Assembly: GCF_000949385.2 (NCBI RefSeq) | Contig: NZ_JYKO02000001.1 | Location: 700,161 to 764,160, forward strand | From: Pseudomonas sp. LFM046 | Lineage (GTDB): Bacteria; Pseudomonadota; Gammaproteobacteria; Pseudomonadales; Pseudomonadaceae | DNA length: 64,000 bases | Direction: 5' to 3' | Part shown: positions 28,981 to 35,284 of the stretch, piece after piece | How positions within the stretch are numbered: position 1 is the first letter of the stretch | Layout: each line of letters begins with the position of its first letter | Notes under the pieces: model-generated | The model's database searches: none | What the model saw: the letters and a program-made list of their open reading frames with translations, nothing else | What the model was told of the DNA's origin: nothing | Made by a program: the position numbers and the translations under genes

Positions 28981-29343
28981 TCAATCGGGGTGCAACGCCC
29001 GTCCCATGGCATTGCCCCGGTTTCGCTCCCACTCATCGTCCCGGTCGCGGAACCTGTCCTCGTATTCCCGCCGCTCGTCGCTCTGAACCTGGGCCTGGCA
29101 CTGGCGGAAGCCATCGCTCCAGCCTTCCGCATAGTTGGCGTCCTTGAGGTAGCGCGGCACGTCCTTGCGGAACTCCCCACTGATCGCCCCCGCCGCCTGG
29201 CGACCACTGCTGCAGCCGTGCGCAAAGCCATCGGCAAAGGCCGGTGGATAACCCTGGGCGATCAGGTGGTCATGGGTGGTTTCGCAGCCCGCGAGCAGGG
29301 TTGCGCAGAGGCTGAAGAGGAGGGCGGCGCGGCGACACGCCAT
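28981..29343 (-). CDS. Small lipoprotein
   Basis: A 120-residue protein with lipoprotein signal MACRRAALLFSLCATLLAGC (lipobox LLAGC). The mature part holds two related segments, AFADGFAHGCSSG and YAEGWSDGFRQC, each with an aromatic-x-DG-F/x-C pattern, which suggests an internal repeat joined by a disulfide. The rest is charged (DERREYEDRFRDRDDEWERNR). No function is known to me. ATG 29343 is chosen because it gives the complete lipoprotein signal. Confidence 0.7.
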   Translation of the reverse strand: MACRRAALLFSLCATLLAGCETTHDHLIAQGYPPAFADGFAHGCSSGRQAAGAISGEFRKDVPRYLKDANYAEGWSDGFRQCQAQVQSDERREYEDRFRDRDDEWERNRGNAMGRALHPD

Positions 29344-29447
29344 GGCGAACTCCCATGCGCCGAAGGGCGGGCGCACGCGTCTTGATGGTCACGGGGCAAC
29401 AAGGGTTGTTGTTCTGTGATTCTCGGCCGAGGGATGTCGAGGTTTCG

Positions 29448-30473
29448 TCAAAGTGCCGTGATGACGACGTCATGGAAATCCTGCCGCCGACTCTGGACCT
29501 GGCAGCGAACAGGCAGGAATCGCTGGATCACCTCGATATTGCTGGTGAGGTGGTCGCTCAGCGTGCAGGTGCTGAAGCTGCCTCCGCCAGCAAGAGCCAT
29601 GGGCAGCAGCAGTTGGTCGGCAAGATGCTCGCTGGTCGCCGCGCCGCTGTCGAGCCAGGTGCGGGCCAGGTCAATTGCCTGATCGGCGACCCGTTCAGAC
29701 GAAATCCTTGGCTGGCCGAAGGCGCAGAACATTTCTGTCACCCGTTCGCAGGTGATTTCCAGCAGCAGTGCATTTCCCGGGCCCTGGTCCGTGGGGATGG
29801 CATCTACCTTCAGGCATTCCTGTGCCCAGCCCAGCCGTCTCGCCACTCGTTGAAGCTCGCGCTGGCCGACATGCCCTGGCACGCCGGACAACAGGGACCG
29901 GGCCTCCTGGCTCAAGCGCGTGCCCGGGGCTGGCAGGTGCAGCGGTCGCAGCTCGCCGGGAACCACCCGCGCCAACAGTTCTCCGCCTCCGGCTGGCATG
30001 AAACCATGGCGCAGCAACTCCAGTTCCACCCCCACGCCCATGCGCCGCAGGAGTGGCAACCAGGCGCGCTGAAGGAAGTCCGCCGGCGGCGCCAACGGAT
30101 TGTGGGTCCCGCCAGTGATTCGCAGGCTGCTCGGCCCAGGTGCGACGAGCAGGGCCGGTAACAGGGTCTGCATCACCAGGGTGCAACTGCCTGCACTGCC
30201 GATGGCAAAGCGATAATCTCCGGCGCGAATCGAACCCGGAATGAAACTCAGCGTCTGCGAGCCCAGCTCCGCACCGTCGGTTCTGGCCGCGCAGACTTCT
30301 GCTGCCGCCAGCACAGCCGTCAGGTGCTGACGCAGCAACCCTGGACGACTGCGCCGCGCGCGGATGTTGCGGATGCGGAAGGCCCGGCCGCTGACCATCG
30401 ACAGGCTCAGGGCGCTGCGCAGGATCTGCCCTCCGCCGATGGCGCCGTCGAGTTCGAGGAATGGCTTGTTCAT
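29448..30473 (-). CDS. rtcA: RNA 3'-terminal phosphate cyclase RtcA
   Basis: A 341-residue enzyme that uses ATP to turn an RNA 3'-phosphate into a 2',3'-cyclic phosphate, through a covalent enzyme-AMP. Family motifs: LDGAIGGGQILRSALSLS at the N-terminus, FAIGSAGSCTLVMQTLLPAL, and the C-terminal EHLADQLLLPMALAGGG. The His in SDHLTSN corresponds to the adenylated His309 of E. coli RtcA. Start ATG 30473 (MNKPFLEL). It is the last gene of the slipin-rtcB-rtcA operon, 58 bp after rtcB. Confidence 0.95.
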   Translation of the reverse strand: MNKPFLELDGAIGGGQILRSALSLSMVSGRAFRIRNIRARRSRPGLLRQHLTAVLAAAEVCAARTDGAELGSQTLSFIPGSIRAGDYRFAIGSAGSCTLVMQTLLPALLVAPGPSSLRITGGTHNPLAPPADFLQRAWLPLLRRMGVGVELELLRHGFMPAGGGELLARVVPGELRPLHLPAPGTRLSQEARSLLSGVPGHVGQRELQRVARRLGWAQECLKVDAIPTDQGPGNALLLEITCERVTEMFCAFGQPRISSERVADQAIDLARTWLDSGAATSEHLADQLLLPMALAGGGSFSTCTLSDHLTSNIEVIQRFLPVRCQVQSRRQDFHDVVITAL

Positions 30474-30531
30474 GACTGTCCTGTCTTCATCCTGATTACG
30501 TTGCATGGCGCCTCACGCATTCCCGCCCGCC

Positions 30532-31749
30532 CTATCCCTTCACGCACACCACCTGGCGCAGGGTGTGCACCACTTCCACCAATTCGCTCTGGGCCTGCAT
30601 CACGGCGTCGATGTCCTTGTAGGCCATGGGAATCTCGTCGATCACGTCCTTGTCCTTGCGGCATTCCACGTGGGCGGTGGCGCGTACCTGGTCTTCGACG
30701 GTGAAGACCTTCTTCGCCTTGGTCCGGCTCATGGTCCGTCCGGCGCCGTGGCTGCAGGAGCAGAACGACTCTTCATTGCCCAGCCCACGGACGATGAAGC
30801 TCTTGGCACCCATCGAGCCGGGAATGATGCCGAGCTGACCCTTCTGTGCGGACACCGCGCCCTTGCGGGTTACCAGGACCTCCTGGCCGAAGTGGCGCTC
30901 CTTCTGCACGTAGTTGTGGTGGCAGTTGACCGCCTCCAGGTCCGCCTCGAAGGGCTTGGTGATCACCTTGCGTGCGGCCTCGATCACGGCATGCATCATC
31001 AGTGCCCGGTTCTGCCGCGCGAAGTCCTGGGCCCAGCCCACTGCCTCCACGTAGTCGTTGAAGTGCTTGCTGCCCTCTTCGAAGTAGGCCAGGTCCCGGT
31101 CCGGCAGGTTGGCGATGTGCTGGCGCATATCGGCCTGGGCCAATTCGATGAACAGGCTGCCGATGGCGTTACCCACGCCTCGCGAACCGCTGTGCAGCAT
31201 GAACCAGACGCGATCGGCCTCGTCCAGGCAGACCTCGATGAAGTGGTTGCCGGTTCCCAGGGTGCCCAGGTGATTGCGGTTGTTGGTTTTCTCCAGTTTC
31301 GGGTACTTGCCGGTAATGGCCTTGAAGCGTCCGGCCAGGGCCGACCAGGCATGGTCGGCAACCCCCGGCACATGCTCCCAGGCGCCCTGGTCGCGGCGGC
31401 CGAAGGTCTTTCCGTGGGGGACGGCACGTTCGATGGCGCTGCGCAGGCCGTGCAGGTTGTCCGGCAGGTCGGCGGCCACCAGCGAGGTACGGGCGGCGAT
31501 CATTCCGCAGCCGATATCCACGCCGACGGCGGCCGGAATGATGGCGCCGACGGTGGGGATCACGCTGCCGATGGTCGAGCCCTTGCCCAGGTGTACGTCT
31601 GGCATCACGGCCAGGTGCTTGAAGATGAAGGGCATCTTGGCCGTGTTGATCAGTTGTTGGCGGGCGTCGTCCTCGACCGGCACGCCCTGGGTCCAGAGCT
31701 TGATCGGCTTGCCATTGGCGACTTCCAGCAGTTGGTATTGCTTGTTCAC
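30532..31749 (-). CDS. rtcB: RNA-splicing ligase RtcB
   Basis: A 405-residue GTP- and Mn2+-dependent ligase that joins 2',3'-cyclic phosphate or 3'-phosphate ends to 5'-OH RNA ends. Metal and catalytic motifs: MPDVHLGKGSTIGSV, GVDIGCGM (Mn-binding Cys), NRNHLGTLGTGNHF, and the GMP-accepting His in CSCSHGAGRTMSR. It starts with GTG at 31749 behind AGAGAGGACAGGA. Together with RtcA it forms a healing and sealing system for broken tRNA or rRNA. Expression is expected to follow the RtcR/sigma-54 promoter far upstream. Confidence 0.96.
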   Translation of the reverse strand: MNKQYQLLEVANGKPIKLWTQGVPVEDDARQQLINTAKMPFIFKHLAVMPDVHLGKGSTIGSVIPTVGAIIPAAVGVDIGCGMIAARTSLVAADLPDNLHGLRSAIERAVPHGKTFGRRDQGAWEHVPGVADHAWSALAGRFKAITGKYPKLEKTNNRNHLGTLGTGNHFIEVCLDEADRVWFMLHSGSRGVGNAIGSLFIELAQADMRQHIANLPDRDLAYFEEGSKHFNDYVEAVGWAQDFARQNRALMMHAVIEAARKVITKPFEADLEAVNCHHNYVQKERHFGQEVLVTRKGAVSAQKGQLGIIPGSMGAKSFIVRGLGNEESFCSCSHGAGRTMSRTKAKKVFTVEDQVRATAHVECRKDKDVIDEIPMAYKDIDAVMQAQSELVEVVHTLRQVVCVKG

Positions 31750-31767
31750 GGTCCTGTCCTCTCTGTA

Positions 31768-31791
31768 GCCGGCGGCACGCGGGCCGCCGGC
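31768..31791 (-). other. Perfect intercistronic hairpin slipin/rtcB
   Basis: GCCGGCGGC and its exact reverse complement flank a 6-nt loop, between the slipin stop and the rtcB ribosome-binding site. There is no T-tract, so it more likely affects mRNA processing or stability than termination. Confidence 0.7.
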
Positions 31792-31798
31792 GTCCTAT

Positions 31799-32944
31799 TC
31801 AGTGTGGGGCGATTTTCACCAGACCGTTGAGCACCTGGTCCAGTCCGCCGAATACCGAGATGCGGTCGATGCGCTCGGCCACGCGCTCCAGGGTTTCCAG
31901 CTCCTTCAGGCGCAACGCCACCGGGTTCTCTTCCATCACCTTGGCGGTATTCAGAAGCGAGCGGGTCGCAGAGGTCTCTTCGCGACGGCGGATCACGTTG
32001 GCCTGGGCGGCCTTTTCCGCTTCCACCACCTGTGCCAGCAGGGTCTTCATCTCGCCCGGCAGGATGATGTCGCGCACACCCAGTCCGCACAGTTCAAGGC
32101 CAGTACCGGCGAGCTTCTCCGCAAGGTAAGCGCTGACCGATTCGTCGATTATCCGCTTGTTCTCCAGCAGCTCATCCAGGGTGCGGGTTCCTACGGCTGC
32201 ACGCAGGCCGAACTGCACTTCGCGATACAGGTGTTCCAGCGGTTTGGTCAGGGTCGAGAACGCTGCCAGGACATCGCTGTAGCGCCAGTTCGCCGCCAGA
32301 TTGAGGCGCAGGCTCACCTTGTCGCGGGTAAGGATTTCCTGGCCGCTCACTTCCAGCGCCTGGATCCGGGTATCCACCAACTCGACGCTGATCTGACGGT
32401 TGAAGCGCCAGAACCCGTAGCTTCCGGCCGGCAGGAGTTCAACCAGGGCGCCGTCGACCTTGAGCACGCCGATCTGGAAGGCCGGGACCTGGGCTACCAG
32501 CACGGCATCCAGGCCCGCCAATGCACGGCCGCGCAGGCCTGGCTGGTTCAGTTGGGCCACCAGGGCGGCCAGCAGGCGGTAATCCTGGCCAAGGTCGATG
32601 CGCTCCAGCCGTTGCTCGGTCTGGCCTTTCCAGTAAAGCCGGCGGCTGCCCGGTGCCAGCAGTTCGACCAGTACGTCGTCTTCGTAGCGCAGGCCGGCTT
32701 CGCTTTCGCCCAGGTCCATCCGGGTGAAGAAGCGCTCCACCAGTTCCGGCTCGCTCTGACGCAGATAACCGGCCAGGTGGTGCTCGAACAGCGGGGTGTT
32801 CAGGCTGAAGGTTTCCAGGCTCAGGCGATTGCGAGGGTCGAAGTGGCGGTAGGTGCCCGGCTCGAGCACGGCGAGGAAGTCGCCCTCGGAGTACAGCAGG
32901 CCACGTTCATTCTTCTTCACGATAAAGCGCTTCAGCATGTTCAT
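31799..32944 (-). CDS. SPFH/band-7 (slipin family) protein of the rtc operon
   Basis: A 381-residue protein, first coding gene of the rtc operon. ATG 32944 (MNMLKRFIV) follows GAAGGAC by 8 nt. Residues ~135-320 carry the SPFH core: VELVDTRIQALEVSGQEILTRDKVSLRLNLAANWRY, then ALGLRDIILPGEMKTLL-like GLGVRDIILPGEM and a coiled-coil stretch with EAEKAAQANVIRRREE. The N-terminal region (NERGLLYSEGDFLAVLEPGTY) repeats a lipid- or ligand-binding-like module. There is no obvious N-terminal TM helix. Slipins of this kind often sit with rtcB in bacteria; how a membrane scaffold aids RNA repair is unknown. Confidence 0.85.
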   Translation of the reverse strand: MNMLKRFIVKKNERGLLYSEGDFLAVLEPGTYRHFDPRNRLSLETFSLNTPLFEHHLAGYLRQSEPELVERFFTRMDLGESEAGLRYEDDVLVELLAPGSRRLYWKGQTEQRLERIDLGQDYRLLAALVAQLNQPGLRGRALAGLDAVLVAQVPAFQIGVLKVDGALVELLPAGSYGFWRFNRQISVELVDTRIQALEVSGQEILTRDKVSLRLNLAANWRYSDVLAAFSTLTKPLEHLYREVQFGLRAAVGTRTLDELLENKRIIDESVSAYLAEKLAGTGLELCGLGVRDIILPGEMKTLLAQVVEAEKAAQANVIRRREETSATRSLLNTAKVMEENPVALRLKELETLERVAERIDRISVFGGLDQVLNGLVKIAPH

Positions 32945-33201
32945 CTCGATAGTCCTTCGTTCTTCCGTGGTGCCGGTGTTCGCCGACCCACCGGGGGCCA
33001 CGAGTGGAGTTCGAGGGGAGGTGGCGTGTCCGGGCTTCCTGCCCAGGTGGCTGAGTCCCTCAGCCTGACGCGTGCCTTGCCGCGAACCCGATGCGTGGAC
33101 CGGGTGGGTCGGCGTTGGCCTCGGCTCCTTTGCGTGTTCCAGCCATCCTGGCTGCGGGCGCAGTCGCCTCGGCCACACCGGCGGTGTTGCCGTTTTCATG
33201 A

Positions 33202-33220
33202 ACTGCCGTGTGAGGGCAGT
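33202..33220 (-). other. Anticodon-arm-like hairpin abutting the second tRNA mimic
   Basis: ACTGCC and GGCAGT (minus strand) pair around a 7-nt loop CUCACAC. The loop has U at the second position and A at the sixth, as in real anticodon loops (U33, A37), which would expose CAC. It begins at the base directly after the 3' end of mimic B. The stem is certain; resemblance to an anticodon arm may be chance. Confidence 0.6.
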
Positions 33221-33290
33221 GTTCGAGCGGGACTCGAACCCGCGACAGACCCTCCGTAGAGGGTTGCTCTACCCGACTGAGCTATCGAAC
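33221..33290 (-). ncRNA. tRNA mimic B with UACG tetraloop in place of the anticodon
   Basis: 70 nt on the minus strand folding as: acceptor GUUCGA/UCGAAC (6 bp), U8-A9, D stem GCUC/GAGC with loop AGUCGGGUA (A14, G18G19, A21), one linker base, then a 6-bp stem ACCCUC/GAGGGU closed by C(UACG)G, variable loop CUGUC, and T arm GCGGG-UUCGAGU-CCCGC. All elbow positions of a tRNA are present, but the anticodon loop is replaced by a stable UNCG tetraloop. No CCA is encoded and the acceptor is one pair short. It therefore cannot decode. It lies in the leader of the RtcR-controlled operon, 2 nt after mimic A. Confidence 0.85.
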
Positions 33291-33292
33291 GC

Positions 33293-33358
33293 GTCCGGGC
33301 AGGATTCGAACCTGCGACCCTCCCCAAAGGGGCGCTCTACCTGACTGAGCTACCGGAC
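33293..33358 (-). ncRNA. tRNA mimic A with truncated anticodon arm
   Basis: 66 nt on the minus strand: acceptor GUCCGG/CCGGAC (6 bp), U8-A9, D stem GCUC/GAGC with loop AGUCAGGUA, a short arm CCCC-UUU-GGGG, variable loop, and T arm GCAGG-UUCGAAU-CCUGC with a perfect T loop. The anticodon arm is about 5 nt shorter than in a tRNA and carries no 7-nt loop. Acceptor and T-arm sequences differ from mimic B while the fold is the same, so pairing is maintained by covariation between the two copies. No CCA is encoded. Confidence 0.85.
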
Positions 33359-33477
33359 CTGACCTTTCGTTGCGGCGGCGGCATGCACGACACCGACACC
33401 TGGGTGGGTTCGTGCACCGGCGGGACTGGAAGTCCCTTGCCCGTTGGCCTGCCTGGCGATGCGGTCGGAAGGGATAT

Positions 33478-33493
33478 AGCGAGAGCTGTGCCA
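33478..33493 (-). promoter_or_regulatory. Sigma-54 promoter of the rtc operon
   Basis: On the minus strand TGGCAC-N5-TCGCT matches the -24/-12 consensus TGGCAC-N5-TTGCW with one change, and the GG-GC spacing is exact. Transcription should begin near 33467 and run through the tRNA mimics into slipin-rtcB-rtcA. The divergent rtcR encodes the cognate sigma-54 activator. Confidence 0.85.
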
Positions 33494-33581
33494 GCTTCTG
33501 TGGCTTTGCCGCAGATTTCTTTTAACTGATTGTTTTCTAACGATTAACTATTTTTCCGCGTCAGGCGGCCAGTTCGCGGAT

Positions 33582-33629
33582 GGATAAAGTGCTATCAGAA
33601 AACATATAGTTTGCTATCTGCTTTTATCC
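33582..33629. promoter_or_regulatory. Candidate RtcR upstream activating sequence
   Basis: About 90-135 bp upstream of the -24 element lies GGATAAA ... TTTATCC (33582-33588 and 33623-33629), enclosing two direct GCTATC repeats (33591 and 33613) 22 bp apart, that is two helical turns. Distance and phasing suit an enhancer-binding protein. It overlaps the region just before rtcR, so RtcR could also control itself. Confidence 0.5.
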
Positions 33630-33642
33630 TGAGGGATAAGTC

Positions 33643-35244
33643 ATGGTTTCCAAGCGCACCGTCGCTATCGGATTTGTCGGCGCCACGCTGGACCGGGTCG
33701 GCAAGGGGGCTGCGCGCTGGCAGAAATGGCGGCCGACCGTCGCGCTGTGCCAGCAACAGGATCTGCTGGTCGACCGTCTGGAGCTGATCCATGGCGTTGA
33801 TGCGCGGGATGTCAGTCTGGCCGAGCGCATCCGAGCCGATATCGCTGCGATTTCGCCGCAGACCGAGGTTCAGCTGCGGCCGATGGCGCTGCGCAATCCC
33901 TGGGATTTCGAGGAGGTCTACGGTGCCCTGCACGATTTCGTCAGCGCCTATGCGTTCGACATCGAGCAGGAGGACTACCTGGTGCATATCACCACCGGTA
34001 CCCACGTGGCACAGATCTGTTGGTTCCTGCTCACCGAGGCGCGTTACCTGCCGGCCCGCCTGGTGCAGACCTCCCCGGCGCGGCGCAAGGACGAGGCACG
34101 GCACCCCGAGGGGACGGCGACCCTGATTGATCTCGATCTGTCGCGTTATGATCGCATCGCCTCGCGCTTTCGCCGGGAACAGCAGGAGAGCCTGGCGTTC
34201 CTCAAGTCCGGTATCGCCACCCGCAATGCCGCGTTCAACCGCAGCATCGAGCAGATCGAGCGGGTTGCGGTGCGCTCGCAAGCGCCGATGCTGCTGGTGG
34301 GGCCGACCGGTGCGGGCAAATCGTTCCTCGCCCGGCGCATCTTCGAACTCAAGCGCAGCCGGCATCAGTTGGAAGGACGGTTCGTCGAGGTGAACTGCGC
34401 GACCCTGCGTGGCGACGGCGCCATGTCGGCGCTGTTCGGCCATGTCAAAGGGGCCTTCACGGGGGCGCAGAATGCTCGCGAGGGCCTATTGCGCGCAGCT
34501 GACGGAGGGATGCTGTTTCTCGATGAGATCGGTGAACTGGGCGCCGACGAGCAGGCCATGTTGCTCAAGGCCATCGAAGAGAAGCGTTTCTTTCCGCTGG
34601 GCTCCGATCGCGAAGTGGAAAGTGATTTCCAGCTGATCGCCGGCACTCATCGCGACCTGCGTGGGCGGGTGGCGGAAGGTCTGTTCCGCGAGGACTTGTA
34701 CGCCCGGATCAACCTCTGGACGTTCGAACTGCCGGGTTTGGCCGGGCGCAGGGAGGACATCGCGCCGAACATCGACTTCGAGCTGGAGCGCCATGCGCGG
34801 GACCAGGGACGGCAGGTGCGTTTCAACGTGGAAGCCAAGCGGCGCTACCTGGCGTTCGCCGACTCGTCCGAGGCTCGCTGGACAGGTAACTTCCGCGAGC
34901 TGTCAGCGTCCATCACGCGGATGGCGACCCTGGCCGACAGCGGGCGCATCGACGAATCGCTGGTGGAGGAGGAAATTGCGCGGCTCCGTCAGGCCTGGGG
35001 CGTGGCGCAGCAGCCCGAGCCATTGCAAGCCCTGCTGGGCAGGCAGGTGGCTGACCTCGACCTGTTCGACCGGGTGCAGTTGCAGGCGGTATTGGCGGTT
35101 TGCCGCGAGGCGAAGAACCTTTCGGATGCTGGACGCCGTCTGTTCGCCGTATCCCGTCAGGGGAAACAGAATCCCAACGACGCCGACCGCCTGCGCAAGT
35201 ATCTGGCGCGCTTCGGTCTGGGGTGGTCGCAGCTGCGAGATTAG
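33643..35244 (+). CDS. rtcR: Sigma-54 transcriptional activator RtcR
   Basis: A 533-residue activator. Residues 1-180 form the RtcR-specific CARF-like ligand domain (VAIGFVGATLDRVGKG, YLVHITTGTHVAQICWFLL), which in E. coli is thought to sense damaged RNA ends or oligoribonucleotides. The central AAA+ domain has Walker A VGPTGAGKS, the sigma-54 contact loop GAFTGA, and Walker B GGMLFLDEIGE. A C-terminal helical region likely binds DNA (FDRVQLQAVLAVCREAKNLSDAGRRLF). RBS GAGGG precedes ATG 33643. It is divergent from the operon it should control. Confidence 0.95.
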   Translation: MVSKRTVAIGFVGATLDRVGKGAARWQKWRPTVALCQQQDLLVDRLELIHGVDARDVSLAERIRADIAAISPQTEVQLRPMALRNPWDFEEVYGALHDFVSAYAFDIEQEDYLVHITTGTHVAQICWFLLTEARYLPARLVQTSPARRKDEARHPEGTATLIDLDLSRYDRIASRFRREQQESLAFLKSGIATRNAAFNRSIEQIERVAVRSQAPMLLVGPTGAGKSFLARRIFELKRSRHQLEGRFVEVNCATLRGDGAMSALFGHVKGAFTGAQNAREGLLRAADGGMLFLDEIGELGADEQAMLLKAIEEKRFFPLGSDREVESDFQLIAGTHRDLRGRVAEGLFREDLYARINLWTFELPGLAGRREDIAPNIDFELERHARDQGRQVRFNVEAKRRYLAFADSSEARWTGNFRELSASITRMATLADSGRIDESLVEEEIARLRQAWGVAQQPEPLQALLGRQVADLDLFDRVQLQAVLAVCREAKNLSDAGRRLFAVSRQGKQNPNDADRLRKYLARFGLGWSQLRD

Positions 35245-35245
35245 G

Positions 35246-35280
35246 AGGGCCGGCGAGGATTACCCATGGCCGGCCCTTCT
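35246..35280. terminator. Bidirectional stem-loop between rtcR and the DUF4105 gene
   Basis: AGGGCCGGC and its reverse complement around 14 nt, lying between two convergent stop codons. It has only a short T run, so strength is uncertain. Confidence 0.6.
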
Positions 35281-35284
35281 CCGC

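Larger units (their letters stand above)
32945..33467 (-). other. Highly structured ~520-nt 5' leader of the rtc operon transcript
   Basis: From the predicted start near 33467 to the slipin ATG there is no convincing coding gene. In transcript order it holds a GGGACT/AGTCCC hairpin (33422-33436), a 7-bp TGCACGA/TCGTGCA stem (33384-33416) with an inner CACC/GGTG helix, two tRNA mimics, an anticodon-arm-like hairpin (33202-33220), an ACACC/GGTGT hairpin (33174-33188), CAGCCA/TGGCTG (33140-33154) and GGCTGA/TCAGCC (33049-33065). Such density of 5-7 bp hairpins suggests a structured RNA and not a simple untranslated region. Confidence 0.7.

Noticed and set aside
33221-33358. Two ordinary tRNA genes
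   Set aside because: D and T arms look genuine, but neither has a 7-nt anticodon loop, the acceptor stems are 6 bp, and the anticodon arm is a tetraloop or triloop hairpin. They are described as tRNA mimics instead.
33643-34180. CRISPR-associated system suggested by the CARF-like domain of RtcR
   Set aside because: No repeats, spacers or cas genes in the window; this domain is a normal part of RtcR.
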